Shown piece after piece: positions 1 through 9,004 of a stretch of DNA of 64,000 nucleotides; position 1 is the stretch's first letter; each line of letters opens with the position of its first letter. A program made the position numbers and the translations under genes. The notes under the pieces are model-generated. The model was not told the origin of the DNA. It made no database searches and saw only the letters and a program-made list of their open reading frames with translations. Source of the DNA: Achromobacter sp. Root83 (lineage in GTDB: Bacteria > Pseudomonadota > Gammaproteobacteria > Burkholderiales > Burkholderiaceae_B); the NCBI RefSeq assembly GCF_001428845.1, contig NZ_LMIU01000012.1, positions 500,857 to 564,856 of the forward strand. The letters are read 5' to 3'.

Positions 1-123
1 GACCTGGTGCGCGACGTGGCAGCTCGCCTGAACGCGCACCCCGGCATCGCCCGCTATCGCGTCGAGGCCGAGAACTTCGAATCCATCCACAACCACTCGG
101 CCTACGCCGTCGTGGAAGGCTGA
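1..123 (+). CDS. 3' end of an unidentified gene (partial)
   Basis: An open frame enters from the left edge and stops with TGA at 121-123, giving the last 40 residues of a protein that ends in [10 protein letters not shown]. The tail is too short for me to assign a family. It lies 7 bp upstream of the DUF817 gene on the same strand, so the two may be co-transcribed. Confidence 0.6.
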   Translation, partial: DLVRDVAARLNAHPGIARYRVEAENFESIHNHSAYAVVEG

Positions 124-130
124 GCGGCCC

Positions 131-1054
131 GTGAGCCATCCGGCGGCCAGCGACTGGCCGCTCATAGCGGGACTGCAGACGTGGGAATCGCGGCTGGCCA
201 GCAATCTGGCCGGCCGCGGCCGCTTTGGCGTCGCACTCTATGAATTCTTCCGCTTCGGCGTCAAGCAGGCCTGGGCCTGCCTGTTCGGCGGCCTCATGTG
301 CGCGCTGCTGCTGGGCACCCATTGGTGGTACCCCCAACACGCCGCCCTGGCCCGCTACGACTTCCTGACCTTGGCCGCGCTCGGCATCCAGGCCGCGCTG
401 CTGGCGCTGCGCATGGAAACCTGGAGCGAGGCCCGGGTGATCCTGATGTTCCATGTGGTGGGCACCTGCATGGAAATCTTCAAGACCGCGGCGGGCTCGT
501 GGATCTACCCCGAGGCCAGCGTGCTGCGCATCGGCGGCGTGCCGTTGTTCACGGGCTTCATGTATGCGGCCGTGGGCAGTTACCTGGCGCGCGTCTGGCG
601 CCTGTTCGATTTCCGTTTCCAGGCCCATCCGCCGCTTGCCGCCACGGCGGCGCTGTCGGTGCTGATCTACCTGAACTTCTTTGCTCACCACTTCATCATG
701 GATTTCCGGTGGGTGCTGTTCGCGCTGACGGGCGTGCTGTTCGCGCGCACCTGGGTGTATTTCCGCATCTGGCGGGCCTACCGCCGCATGCCGCTGCTGC
801 TGGGCTTCGTGCTGGTGGCGCTGTTCATCTGGTTCGCCGAGAACATCGGCACCTTCGCCAACGCCTGGCGCTACCCGAGCCAGGCGCATGCCTGGCAGCT
901 CGTATCCCTTGCCAAGCTCGGCTCGTGGTTCCTGCTGATGATCATCAGCTACGTGATGGTCAGCCTGGTCAACCGGCCGCAGGACATTGGTGTTGCGGAT
1001 ATGCCTCGGGCGGCGGGGCAGGAGCCGACCACTAACGCGTCCCTTATTTCATAA
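131..1054 (+). CDS. DUF817 family integral membrane protein
   Basis: The 307-residue product is strongly hydrophobic, with about seven to eight predicted membrane segments, and keeps features I associate with DUF817 proteins: EFFRFGVKQAWACLFG near residue 40, conserved charged and histidine positions in MEIFKTAAGSWIYPE, and the segment FAENIGTFANAWRYP near residue 240. Function is unknown. The start is GTG, directly after the preceding partial gene. The polar C-terminal 25 residues look disordered. The family call rests on recalled motifs. Confidence 0.75.
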   Translation: MSHPAASDWPLIAGLQTWESRLASNLAGRGRFGVALYEFFRFGVKQAWACLFGGLMCALLLGTHWWYPQHAALARYDFLTLAALGIQAALLALRMETWSEARVILMFHVVGTCMEIFKTAAGSWIYPEASVLRIGGVPLFTGFMYAAVGSYLARVWRLFDFRFQAHPPLAATAALSVLIYLNFFAHHFIMDFRWVLFALTGVLFARTWVYFRIWRAYRRMPLLLGFVLVALFIWFAENIGTFANAWRYPSQAHAWQLVSLAKLGSWFLLMIISYVMVSLVNRPQDIGVADMPRAAGQEPTTNASLIS

Positions 1055-1066
1055 GGTGGCGTCGGC

Positions 1067-1095
1067 TTGCGCGTACTTGCCCAATCGGTGATAAT
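1067..1095 (+). promoter_or_regulatory. Candidate sigma70 promoter of the rpsF operon
   Basis: TTGCGC (1067-1072) and GATAAT (1090-1095) are separated by 17 bp, and the -10 is preceded by a TG. It sits about 145 bp upstream of rpsF and just beyond the DUF817 stop, so the ribosomal operon should have a long untranslated leader. Confidence 0.5.
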
Positions 1096-1240
1096 CGTGG
1101 GCTTTCTTGCTCGACCGCCCATGGTTTTTGGGTAGCGGGCTGCCCCTTGCTGCGAAACGTCGAAGTTGTAAACCCACCCATGATGGAAAGCGCGGGTGCA
1201 AGACGTTCGGCCAGCGAGACATCCTCAAGGAGTTTTACTC

Positions 1241-1615
1241 ATGCGTCACTACGAAGTAGTGTTTATCGTTCACCCCGACCAAAGCGAGCAAGTGCCCGCC
1301 ATGGTCGAGCGTTACCAAACGCTGGTCACGGGCCAAGGCGGCTCGGTCCATCGTCTGGAAGACTGGGGTCGCCGTCAACTGGCCTACCCGATCCAGAAGC
1401 TCGTCAAGGCTCACTACGTCTGCCTGAACATCGAGTGCGGCCAAGCCACGCTGGATGAACTGGAACACTCGTTCCGCTACAACGACGCCGTTCTGCGCCA
1501 CCTGGTCATCAAGACCAAGAAAGCCCAGACCACGCCTTCGATCATGATGAAGTCGGTCGAGCGCGAAGAAGCCCGTAAGGCTTCGGCGGAAGCGGTCCCG
1601 GCTCAGGCCGAGTAA
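1241..1615 (+). CDS. rpsF: 30S ribosomal protein S6
   Basis: The product is 124 residues and begins [18 protein letters not shown], the canonical S6 start, followed by the W-G-R-R-LAYPIQK segment. S6 binds the central domain of 16S rRNA together with S18, which is encoded two genes downstream. ATG at 1241 is chosen because AAGGAG lies just upstream (about 1228-1233) and it gives the family start; an in-frame GTG at 1196 would add a non-homologous extension. First gene of rpsF-priB-rpsR-rplI. Confidence 0.97.
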   Translation: MRHYEVVFIVHPDQSEQVPAMVERYQTLVTGQGGSVHRLEDWGRRQLAYPIQKLVKAHYVCLNIECGQATLDELEHSFRYNDAVLRHLVIKTKKAQTTPSIMMKSVEREEARKASAEAVPAQAE

Positions 1616-1665
1616 GCAGGGCTCACGAGAGCTCATCCCATGAAGTCCCCTCGGTGCCTGGCAGG

Positions 1666-1989
1666 ATGAATCAGCTGGAACTCAGCGCCCGCGTTCTCGA
1701 ATGCGAGCCTTTGCGCCACACTCCCGCCGGACTGCCCGCACTGGAAATGGTGCTGGCGCACGAGTCGGAAGTCATCGAAGCCGGCCACCCGCGCCGCGTC
1801 GAATTGACGATCACCGCCGTGGCATTGGGAGATCTGGCGTTGCTGTTGAAGAACACCGCTTTAGGGTCCGAATTGCTGGTGCAGGGGTTTTTGGCTCCCG
1901 CGCGCAAGGACTCGGTGAAGATCAAGCTGCATTTGCAGCAGGCGCGCAAGATCAGCGGTAGCGCAGGACGCGATCCGCAGGTGGCTTGA
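1666..1989 (+). CDS. priB: Primosomal replication protein N
   Basis: The 107-residue protein starts [20 protein letters not shown] and has the single OB-fold make-up of PriB (strand-rich, with [14 protein letters not shown] in the middle and [13 protein letters not shown] at the end). PriB is a homodimeric ssDNA-binding protein that stabilises PriA and helps load DnaB at restarted forks; DnaB is encoded 2 kb downstream. The usual betaproteobacterial start is the ATG at 1666. An in-frame GTG at 1654 (giving MPGRMNQ...) is an alternative. Sits between rpsF and rpsR, as in many proteobacteria. Confidence 0.93.
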   Translation: MNQLELSARVLECEPLRHTPAGLPALEMVLAHESEVIEAGHPRRVELTITAVALGDLALLLKNTALGSELLVQGFLAPARKDSVKIKLHLQQARKISGSAGRDPQVA

Positions 1990-2099
1990 AAGGGTTGAGC
2001 AGCAGGTGTGAATAGCACCTTCTGAATACGGATAGGTTATGGGGAGTGGGAGCGGTTATCGATAACCACCCGGCCCCCTCAAACATAGAGGCACATATC

Positions 2100-2372
2100 A
2101 TGGCTTTCTTCGGAAAACGCAAAGAAAAACGCAAATTCACGCAGCAGAACCCGCTCTTCAAGCGTCGTAAGTTCTGCCGCTTCACCGCAGCCGGCGTCGA
2201 AGAGATCGACTACAAGGATCTGGACACCCTGCGCGACTTCGTGCAAGAAAACGGCAAGATCATCCCGGCTCGCCTGACCGGCACCAAGGCAATCTACCAG
2301 CGTCAGCTGGACACCGCCATCAAGCGCGCGCGCTTCCTGGCTCTGTTGCCTTACACCGACAACCACAACTAA
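2100..2372 (+). CDS. rpsR: 30S ribosomal protein S18
   Basis: The 90-residue basic protein starts [18 protein letters not shown] and contains the conserved [19 protein letters not shown] and the C-terminal [12 protein letters not shown]18 pairs with S6 in the 30S platform. An upstream in-frame GTG at about 2046 would add 18 residues not seen in the family, so ATG 2100 is preferred. The gap to rplI is 14 bp, indicating one transcript. Confidence 0.97.
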   Translation: MAFFGKRKEKRKFTQQNPLFKRRKFCRFTAAGVEEIDYKDLDTLRDFVQENGKIIPARLTGTKAIYQRQLDTAIKRARFLALLPYTDNHN

Positions 2373-2386
2373 TCCGGGGCACTGAA

Positions 2387-2842
2387 ATGCAAGTTATTCT
2401 GCTCGAAAAAGTCGTCAACCTGGGCAACCTGGGTGAAGTCGTGCGCGTGCGTGATGGTTACGCCCGCAACTTCCTGATTCCCCAGAAGAAGGCCCGTCGC
2501 GCAACCGACGCCGCCCTGAAGGAATTCGAAGCCCGCCGCGCCGAACTGGAAAAGGCCCAGGCCGAGAAGCTGGCCGCTGCCCAAGCACTGGGCGAGCGCA
2601 TGAACGGCTATCAGCTGAAGATCGCCCAGAAGGCCGGTGTCGACGGCCGTCTGTTCGGTTCGGTCACCAACGCCGACATCGCCGACGCCCTGAAGAAGGC
2701 TTCGTTCGAAGCCGTCGAAAAGGCCCAGGTTCGCCTGCCCAACGGTCAGTTGAAGGCTGTTGGCGAGTTCCCGGTCCAGGTTGCTCTGCACGCCGACGTC
2801 GTGGTTGACGTCACGGTTCTGGTCGAAGGCGAACTGTCCTGA
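2387..2842 (+). CDS. rplI: 50S ribosomal protein L9
   Basis: The 151-residue protein has the two-domain L9 layout: N-terminal [19 protein letters not shown] and [13 protein letters not shown], a long charged connecting helix (about residues 42-75), and a C-terminal domain with [17 protein letters not shown]. It is full length. Last gene before a strong intrinsic terminator, so the ribosomal operon probably ends here and the following kinase-dnaB pair is a separate or read-through unit. Confidence 0.97.
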   Translation: MQVILLEKVVNLGNLGEVVRVRDGYARNFLIPQKKARRATDAALKEFEARRAELEKAQAEKLAAAQALGERMNGYQLKIAQKAGVDGRLFGSVTNADIADALKKASFEAVEKAQVRLPNGQLKAVGEFPVQVALHADVVVDVTVLVEGELS

Positions 2843-2863
2843 TCCGGTACCTGCTGTAAAAAG

Positions 2864-2888
2864 AAGCCGGCCCGCGCCGGCTTTTTTT
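2864..2888 (+). terminator. Intrinsic terminator after rplI
   Basis: The arms AAGCCGGC (2864-2871) and GCCGGCTT (2876-2883) form an 8-bp stem with loop CCGC, followed by a T run to 2888. Confidence 0.9.
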
Positions 2889-2969
2889 CTTTGCGCCCCG
2901 CGGAGACCCTGCGTGCTGCCTTCCGGGAAGCGCGGTCCAGCCTTCACCCTGTTGTTTTCAGAGGACCTC

Positions 2970-3809
2970 TTGACTCATCCGCCCGTTCATCACAACGCGC
3001 CGCCGGGCTTGCGAGCCTGGCTCGACAGCGTGGACGCATCGCGTGAACCTTCAGTGCGGGAGGTGACGATAGACGGCGTGCGCTGCATCATCAAGCGCCG
3101 CCGGGCCGGCATAGACCGGAGCGTGAGCTATGCGCTGCGCTACGCGCGCGCCTTGTTCCTGGCCATGAGCTGCAAAGTCTTCCTGGGCGAATTTCCACGG
3201 CCCAGCGTGCTCCTGCGCAATGGACTGGCCCACGAGGGGCAGCGGCTGGCGCAATTGCTCAAGGCCGGCTGCCGCGTGCCCGAGGTCTGGTGGCAGGAAC
3301 AGGGGCTGCTCGTCCTGGAGTTCGTGGGCCATGACCTGGCCTACCTGATCCGCAAGGAAGACACGACCTCGCGCCTGTGGCTCACGCGCGCTGCCGCCGC
3401 CGATCTGGCCGCCTTTCATGCCCGCGGCATGTGGCATGGGGGCGCGCAGATCCGCAACGTCACGCTGAACGAGGGCGAGATCTGGCGCATCGACTTCGAA
3501 GAGAACATCGGCGCGACCTTGTCGCGGCCGCTGGCCCAGGCCTACGATCTGTTCCAGATGCTGGCATCGCTGGTGTCTTTGCGTAAATTGCCGGATGCCG
3601 ATGCCAGAGCGCTGGGTAAACTGGCGCTCGACGTCTATCTCGAGTGCAACCCCGACCCCGAGGTCAAAGCCCGCCTGACGCGCCTGGCGCGCGTTCTGTG
3701 CGCCGTGGCGACACCTCTGCGTCCCCTGCTGCGCCGCTTACCCTCGCGAGATGTCCAGGGGTTTTTCCGCGTTGCGGACATCCTGCAGCCGTTACTATTG
3801 AAGTCATGA
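2970..3809 (+). CDS. Kinase-like protein (WaaP/RIO-type fold), translationally coupled to dnaB
   Basis: With the TTG start at 2970, preceded by AGAGGAC, the product is 279 residues. It has a protein-kinase-like core: a lysine in CIIKRRR near residue 40, a catalytic-loop-like WHGGAQIRN near residue 156 and a metal-loop-like IDFEEN near residue 174. This resembles small atypical kinases of the Kdo/LPS kinase or BUD32 type; the substrate is unknown. The stop overlaps the dnaB start (ATGA at 3806-3809), so translation of the two is linked. The start codon is uncertain; an in-frame GTG exists at 2913. Confidence 0.65.
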   Translation: MTHPPVHHNAPPGLRAWLDSVDASREPSVREVTIDGVRCIIKRRRAGIDRSVSYALRYARALFLAMSCKVFLGEFPRPSVLLRNGLAHEGQRLAQLLKAGCRVPEVWWQEQGLLVLEFVGHDLAYLIRKEDTTSRLWLTRAAAADLAAFHARGMWHGGAQIRNVTLNEGEIWRIDFEENIGATLSRPLAQAYDLFQMLASLVSLRKLPDADARALGKLALDVYLECNPDPEVKARLTRLARVLCAVATPLRPLLRRLPSRDVQGFFRVADILQPLLLKS

Positions 3810-5188
3810 ACACACCCGCCGATTCCCAGCTCGAGTACCTGCGCGTTCCCCCCCATTCGATCGAGGCGGAACAATCGGTTCTGGGCGGCTTGCTGCTGGA
3901 CAATACCGCCTGGGACCGTATCGCCGACGTGCTGGTGGAAGAAGACTTCTACCGCCACGATCACCGGCTGATCTGGCACCACATTGCCCGCCTGATCGGG
4001 CTGGCGCGTCCCGCCGACGTGATCACCGTCAACGAATCGCTGATCAGCGCCGGCAAGGCCGAAGACGCGGGCGGCCTGGCCTATCTGAACGCCCTGGCGC
4101 ACAACACGCCGTCGGCCGCCAACATCCGGCGCTACGGCGAAATCGTGCGCGAGCGCGCCATGCTGCGCAAGCTTGTGTCGATCGCCGACGAGATTTCATC
4201 CGCCGCGCTGAATCCGCAGGGCAAGGAAGCCCGCCAGCTCCTCGACGAAGCCGAATCCAAGGTCTTCCAGATCGCGCAGGAAGGCTCGCGCGGCGCCGCG
4301 GGTTTCCAGGAGATCCAGCCGCTGCTCACGCAAGTGGTCGAACGCATCGACGAGCTCTATCACCGGGAAGGCAGTTCGGACGTGACCGGCGTCCCCACCG
4401 GGTTTGCGGACCTGGACAAGATGACCTCCGGCATGCACGGCGGCGACCTGATCATCGTCGCTGGCCGTCCGTCCATGGGCAAGACGTCGTTTTCGATGAA
4501 CATCGGCGAGCACGTGGCCATCGAACAAGGCCTGCCGGTGGCGGTGTTTTCCATGGAAATGGGCGCCGTGCAACTGGCGATGCGTATGCTGGGTTCGGTC
4601 GGCTTGCTGGATCAGCACCGCATGCGCACGGGCAAGCTCATCGCCGAAGACTGGCCTCGCGTGACGCATGCCGTGCAGCTCATGCAGGATGCGCAGGTCT
4701 ACATCGACGAAACGCCCGCGCTCAGCCCCATGGAGGTGCGTGCCCGCACGCGGCGGCTGGCGCGCCAGTGCGGCCAGTTGGGCCTGATCATCATCGACTA
4801 CCTGCAGCTCATGTCGGGCAACGGTTCCGGCGAAAACCGCGCAACCGAAGTGTCGGAAATCAGCCGCTCGCTCAAGGGCCTGGCCAAGGAACTGAACTGC
4901 CCGCTCATCGCGCTGTCGCAGCTCAACCGAAGCCTGGAGCAGCGTCCCAACAAGCGGCCCGTGATGAGCGACCTGCGCGAATCGGGCGCTATCGAACAGG
5001 ACGCCGACGTGATCCTGTTCATCTACCGCGACGAGGTCTATAACCCCGATTCGCCGGACAAGGGCACCGCCGAAATCATTATCGGCAAGCAGCGTAATGG
5101 TCCGATCGGAACCGTGCGGCTGACGTTCCAGGGTTCCAGCACGCGCTTCCTGAACTTCTCGGGCGCCCAAAGGCCGGACATGTACTGA
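3806..5188 (+). CDS. dnaB: Replicative DNA helicase DnaB
   Basis: The 460-residue protein has the DnaB N-terminal domain (PPHSIEAEQSVLGGLLLDN from about residue 15) and a RecA-like motor with Walker A AGRPSMGKTSFS near residue 220, Walker B LIIIDYLQLM, and the DLRESGAIEQDADVI segment. The hexamer unwinds DNA at the fork and is loaded with DnaC-type or PriA/PriB help. No intein is present. Start ATG 3806 overlaps the upstream stop by four bases. A bidirectional terminator follows. Confidence 0.97.
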   Translation: MNTPADSQLEYLRVPPHSIEAEQSVLGGLLLDNTAWDRIADVLVEEDFYRHDHRLIWHHIARLIGLARPADVITVNESLISAGKAEDAGGLAYLNALAHNTPSAANIRRYGEIVRERAMLRKLVSIADEISSAALNPQGKEARQLLDEAESKVFQIAQEGSRGAAGFQEIQPLLTQVVERIDELYHREGSSDVTGVPTGFADLDKMTSGMHGGDLIIVAGRPSMGKTSFSMNIGEHVAIEQGLPVAVFSMEMGAVQLAMRMLGSVGLLDQHRMRTGKLIAEDWPRVTHAVQLMQDAQVYIDETPALSPMEVRARTRRLARQCGQLGLIIIDYLQLMSGNGSGENRATEVSEISRSLKGLAKELNCPLIALSQLNRSLEQRPNKRPVMSDLRESGAIEQDADVILFIYRDEVYNPDSPDKGTAEIIIGKQRNGPIGTVRLTFQGSSTRFLNFSGAQRPDMY

Positions 5189-5208
5189 ACGGCATTCGTT
5201 CAACCAAT

Positions 5209-5237
5209 AAAAAACCGCGCTTCGGGCGCGGTTTTTT
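5209..5237. terminator. Bidirectional terminator between dnaB and the SBF-like gene
   Basis: CCGCGC (5215-5220) and GCGCGG (5226-5231) pair around TTCGG, with an A run before and a T run after, so it can end the convergent transcripts from both sides. Confidence 0.88.
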
Positions 5238-5255
5238 ATTGGGGCGGAGCGAGGC

Positions 5256-6233
5256 TCAGCCGTCGGCCTCGGGCCGTTTGCCGAAGCGCGCCGCGAGCAC
5301 GCCGCATACCATGAGCTGGATCTGGTGGAACAGCATCAGGGGCAGCACGACCGCGCCCACGGCATGGCCGGCGAACAGCACCTGAGCCATGGGGATGCCG
5401 CTGGCCAGACTCTTCTTGGAGCCGCAGAAGAGCAGAGTGATGCGATCTTCCACGCTGAAACCGAACAAGCGGCCAGCCAATGCCGACAGGCCCAGCGCCA
5501 GCGCCAGGATGACGGCGCAGCAGACCAGCAGGCCGAGCAGCGCAGGGATCGGCGTGGAACTCCACAGGCCCTCGTTGATGGCTTCGGAGAAGGCCGTGTA
5601 GACCACCAGCAGGATCGAACCCTGGTCAACGAACTTGAGCATGGACTTGCGCTTGTGGACCCAGGCTCCGATCCAGCGGCGCGCGAACTGGCCCAGCACG
5701 AAAGGCAGAAGCAACTGCAGCATGATCTTGCCGACGGCGTCGAACGAGATCGGCGCGCTGCCGGCGTTTGCAACCACGGTGCCGACCAGCAGCGGCGTCA
5801 GAAAGATTCCCAGCAGGCTGGAGGCGGACGCGCTGCACACGGCGGCGGGCACATTGCCGCGCGCCATGGACGTGAACGCAATGGCCGATTGCACGGTAGC
5901 CGGCAGGCAGCAGAGGAACAGGATGCCCAGGTAGAGTTCGGGCGTGACCAGCGGTTCCAGCACGGGCTTGAGCGCCAGGCCCAGCAGCGGAAACATCAGG
6001 AACGTCGCGGAGAAGATGGTCAGGTGCAGCTTCCAGTGCGTCAGGCCGGCGATGATGGCCTCGCGGGACAGGCGCGCCCCATGCAGGAAGAACAGCAGGC
6101 CGACGGCCACGTTGGTGATCCATCCGAATATGACCACGCCTTGCCCGTGGGCGGGCACGATGCTGGCGATGATGACGGTGCAGATCAGATAGAGGGTGAA
6201 GCGGTCGGGCAGGAGTCGGACAAGACGGGACAT
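5256..6233 (-). CDS. SBF-like (bile acid:sodium symporter fold) transporter
   Basis: The 325-residue inner-membrane protein is hydrophobic throughout, with roughly nine to ten membrane segments. It has the features of the SBF-like CPA family (PF13593): LLFFLHGARLSREAI near residue 46, CLPATVQSAIAFTSMARGN near residue 108 in the crossover region, and GSKKSLASGIPMA near residue 270. Homologues carry organic anions or cations with sodium or protons; the substrate here is unknown. The gene is convergent with dnaB. Confidence 0.82.
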   Translation of the reverse strand: MSRLVRLLPDRFTLYLICTVIIASIVPAHGQGVVIFGWITNVAVGLLFFLHGARLSREAIIAGLTHWKLHLTIFSATFLMFPLLGLALKPVLEPLVTPELYLGILFLCCLPATVQSAIAFTSMARGNVPAAVCSASASSLLGIFLTPLLVGTVVANAGSAPISFDAVGKIMLQLLLPFVLGQFARRWIGAWVHKRKSMLKFVDQGSILLVVYTAFSEAINEGLWSSTPIPALLGLLVCCAVILALALGLSALAGRLFGFSVEDRITLLFCGSKKSLASGIPMAQVLFAGHAVGAVVLPLMLFHQIQLMVCGVLAARFGKRPEADG

Positions 6234-6373
6234 GAGGGCGGGGAGGGAAGACGGAAAGCGGCGGCGCGCGCGGCGCGCCGGAAACGGGGCGTATTGTAGA
6301 CCCGGCCGGTATCGGCCTCTTGCGGGCAGTCAGTCGGTGTCCGCCCGGTGAGGCGCAGGCGGACTTTTCGCGC

Positions 6374-7354
6374 TTACGGCGTCATCGCCAGCGCCAGATC
6401 GAAAGCCGCGACCAGGGAGGCGTGGTCGGCCAGGCCCTTGCCGGCGATGTCGAACGCCGTGCCGTGGTCGACGCTGGTGCGCACGAAGGGCAAGCCGACC
6501 GTCACGTTCACGCCATGGTCCAGCCCCAGATACTTGACCGGGATCAGGCCTTGGTCATGGTATTGGGCCACGACGATATCGAATTCTCCGCGGCGGGCGC
6601 GCATGAAAATGGTGTCGCCGGGCCAGGGACCGCTGGCGTCGATGCCTTCGGCACGCGCGGCGTCGATTGCCGGTTCGATGATGTCGATGTCTTCGCGGCC
6701 GAACTTGCCGCCTTCGCCCGCATGCGGATTCAGGCCCGCGACGGCCACGCGCGGCCGCGCAATGCCCATCTGCCGGCAGGCGCGGTCCGCCAGCCGCATT
6801 GCGGTGAGTTCCGCGCTGGGCGTGATGCGCGCAACGACATCCGCCAGCGCCACGTGAATGGTCACCAGCAGCACGCGCAGCTCGTCATTGGCCAGCATCA
6901 TCGCGAAGTCCTGCGTGCCGGAGCGCTCGGCCAGGATCTCGGTGTGGCCCGGGTAGTCGATCCCGGCCTCGTGCATGGATTTTTTGTTCAGGGGGGCGGT
7001 GACGATGGCGCGGATGCGGCCGGCCTGCGCATCGTCGATCGCGGCACAGACGTAATCGTAGGCGCCGCGTCCCGCGAGGGCGCTGATCTGCCCGGCGGGC
7101 AGATCCGGAGGAAGGGGGTGGCTGCAGGCGATGACATTGATGCGGCCCGCATCGGGACGGGCGTGGCCGATCCCGGCGATTTCCGTGACTTCCAGGCGAG
7201 CACCCAACTGGGCCGCCGCGCGGCGCAGCGCGCCCGCGTCGCCGTAGACGACGCAGGGCGCGTTCAGCCCCTGCGCGTAAGCCTTGACGACGATCTCGGG
7301 GCCGATGCCCGCGGCATCGCCCATGGTGATCCCCACGGGCAGCGGCATGTTCAT
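6374..7354 (-). CDS. pdxA: 4-hydroxythreonine-4-phosphate dehydrogenase
   Basis: The 326-residue product begins MNMPLPVGITMGDAAGIGPE and keeps the PdxA metal-ligand and signature regions: IDYPGHTEIL, LNPHAGEGGKFGREDID and AQYHDQGLIPVKYLG. PdxA oxidises 4-phosphohydroxy-L-threonine on the DXP-dependent route to pyridoxal phosphate. Its ATG overlaps the stop of the upstream lipoprotein gene (ATGA at 7354-7351), implying coupling. No strong Shine-Dalgarno is visible at this start, which supports coupling. Confidence 0.95.
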   Translation of the reverse strand: MNMPLPVGITMGDAAGIGPEIVVKAYAQGLNAPCVVYGDAGALRRAAAQLGARLEVTEIAGIGHARPDAGRINVIACSHPLPPDLPAGQISALAGRGAYDYVCAAIDDAQAGRIRAIVTAPLNKKSMHEAGIDYPGHTEILAERSGTQDFAMMLANDELRVLLVTIHVALADVVARITPSAELTAMRLADRACRQMGIARPRVAVAGLNPHAGEGGKFGREDIDIIEPAIDAARAEGIDASGPWPGDTIFMRARRGEFDIVVAQYHDQGLIPVKYLGLDHGVNVTVGLPFVRTSVDHGTAFDIAGKGLADHASLVAAFDLALAMTP

Positions 7355-7641
7355 GATGGGATGGCGCCGCACTCGAAGGTGACGGTGGCGCGTTTGGATC
7401 CCAGGCCGGTCGCGTGATTGGACGTGATTTTCGGCTTTTGCAGCTTGCGGCCAATGGACTGGCAATACTGGTCGGCGCGTTGCAGGGCCTGATTCTTGAT
7501 TTCGACCCAGGTCAGCAACTGCGTGCCGGAACTATAGGTGACGCTGTATGTGTTCTTGTCGACGGACGTGACTTCGCTCATGCTGGAACAGGCGGTCAGC
7601 AGGGTGAGCAAGGCGGCGGCAGAGGCAAGGCGAGCAAGCAT
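7351..7641 (-). CDS. Small outer-membrane-type lipoprotein, unknown function
   Basis: The 96-residue protein has a signal peptide with lipobox LLTACSS (Cys near residue 18), then a short mature part with the pattern SEVTSVDKNTYSVTY, a YC motif and a second Cys near the end. The ATG at 7641 gives a typical lipoprotein signal; an in-frame ATG ten codons upstream is less likely. It overlaps pdxA by four bases. The segment after the lipobox resembles the lipoprotein at 16020-16454. Confidence 0.75.
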   Translation of the reverse strand: MLARLASAAALLTLLTACSSMSEVTSVDKNTYSVTYSSGTQLLTWVEIKNQALQRADQYCQSIGRKLQKPKITSNHATGLGSKRATVTFECGAIPS

Positions 7642-7723
7642 GAAGGATCCAGGTTTCGCGGTAACCCTCATTACACCACCTTGTCGCGCGGGGTGGAAAG
7701 GCGGGCCGGACGGGGAGGCGCTG

Positions 7724-8182
7724 TCAGGGCGTGCCGACGGCGCTCCGGCGGTCCACCTTGCGGCTCAGCACGATAGAGGTCTGAGTCTGCTTGACGCCGT
7801 CGATCAGGCCGATGCGGTCCAACAGGCCGTCGAGTTGTTCGTGGGTCTCGCAGCGCAGAAATATGAGGTAGTCATACGGCCCGCTGACCGACGAGACTTC
7901 CTCGACCTCGGGCATTCTTTCGAGTTCGCGGATCACCGCGGCCGGCGTCTTCGGCAGCACGCTGATGAAGCAGTAGGCGCGCACCGCCGCTTCTTCCAGC
8001 AAGCGCCCCAGGCGTACGCCATAGCCTGCCACGATGTTCTCGCGCTCCAGGCGGGCGATGCGGGCCACCACGGTGGTGCGGGCCAGGCCCAGCTTGCGCG
8101 CCAGAATGGCCGCCGGCTCGCGCGCATTGGCTTGCAGCAGGCTGAGCAATTGCCGGTCGATGGTGTCGAGTCGTTCGTTCAT
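7724..8182 (-). CDS. Lrp/AsnC family transcriptional regulator
   Basis: The 152-residue protein has an N-terminal winged helix (LDTIDRQLLSLLQANARE, then KLGLARTTVVARIARLE) and a C-terminal RAM ligand-binding domain (VEEVSSVSGPYDYLIFLR near residue 95). Members bind amino acids and regulate nearby transport or metabolic genes. No adjacent gene shows an obvious target. Confidence 0.92.
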   Translation of the reverse strand: MNERLDTIDRQLLSLLQANAREPAAILARKLGLARTTVVARIARLERENIVAGYGVRLGRLLEEAAVRAYCFISVLPKTPAAVIRELERMPEVEEVSSVSGPYDYLIFLRCETHEQLDGLLDRIGLIDGVKQTQTSIVLSRKVDRRSAVGTP

Positions 8183-8262
8183 GCGGTGGGCAATGGCGTT
8201 GAGCCGGAAGACAGGAGTGCCGACGGTACAGGCCTTGGCCCGCCCGCGTCAATGTGGCGCCA

Positions 8263-8868
8263 CTAACCGTCGGACTCCGGCGGAACGCCGCCATGGTAGA
8301 TGCGGCCGTCGAACTCGAAGCGCGTGATGGTCTTGTGCGCGGCATCGAAAATGCGGTCGCGGCTGGCATCGTCCAGGCCGTCGTGGTCGGCGAAGCTGAA
8401 GCGGCACAGGTCTATGTCGCTGTCATAGAAGGCGCTGTGCACGAACCGGCTGACGTCGGCCTCATGCGCGAAATGCGCGAATTCGCGCAACTGCTCCATT
8501 TCATGGAAGGAACCGTTGCGGCTGACCAGCAGCATGCCGAACTTGCGCTCCTCGTCGGCCACCGGTTCCGGCGCGGGCGGCGCGTCGGCGGCCTGCGGAT
8601 CCTTGCAGTCGAAGTGCGCGCCGACTTCGCGCATGGCGGCCAGCACCCGCTGCCACTCGCCTTCATCCAGGGTCAGGCGGGCCATCATGCAGAACAGCCG
8701 CTGCCGTCCCAGCGAGCGGGGCTCGGGGCCGCCCACATAACTCGACCACGGGGTGGATGCGTCCAGTCCAGCCAGCTCGGCCATCCGGGCGTCGCTGTAG
8801 CCCAGCTTGTCCTGCAACCGCCGCATGGCCTGGGCGTTCGGGGGGGCATAGTTCTGGATCGTCTTCAT
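8263..8868 (-). CDS. Hypothetical protein with XRE-like N-terminus
   Basis: The 201-residue product starts MKTIQNYAPPNAQAMRRLQD. Residues about 12-65 look like a degenerate XRE/Cro helix-turn-helix (LQDKLGYSDARMAELAGLD, then a segment with RQRLFCMMARLTL). The remaining 130 residues are acidic and of no family I recognise. It is monocistronic by spacing (about 80 bp from the Lrp gene). Possibly a phage-derived or stress regulator, but that is guesswork. Confidence 0.6.
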   Translation of the reverse strand: MKTIQNYAPPNAQAMRRLQDKLGYSDARMAELAGLDASTPWSSYVGGPEPRSLGRQRLFCMMARLTLDEGEWQRVLAAMREVGAHFDCKDPQAADAPPAPEPVADEERKFGMLLVSRNGSFHEMEQLREFAHFAHEADVSRFVHSAFYDSDIDLCRFSFADHDGLDDASRDRIFDAAHKTITRFEFDGRIYHGGVPPESDG

Positions 8869-9004
8869 GAACGCGCTCCGATTGCACCGGACGCCCTGGA
8901 GCGGGACCGGTGACGTGCGCCGCGGTGCCCTTGCGGCTACGCTTCATGCTAGCGCGCCATATGGCGCTTGCCTAGCGGCGGGCAGATCAACGGGACGGCC
9001 CTTA

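Noticed and set aside
4196-5203. Long open frame on the minus strand opposite dnaB
   Set aside because: It is fully antisense to an intact dnaB, has His/Arg-rich composition typical of high-GC shadow frames, and no ribosome site.
5325-6299. 324-codon plus-strand frame opposite the SBF-like gene
   Set aside because: Gln/Arg/Asp-rich shadow translation with no motif; the minus-strand gene has clear family features and a proper start.
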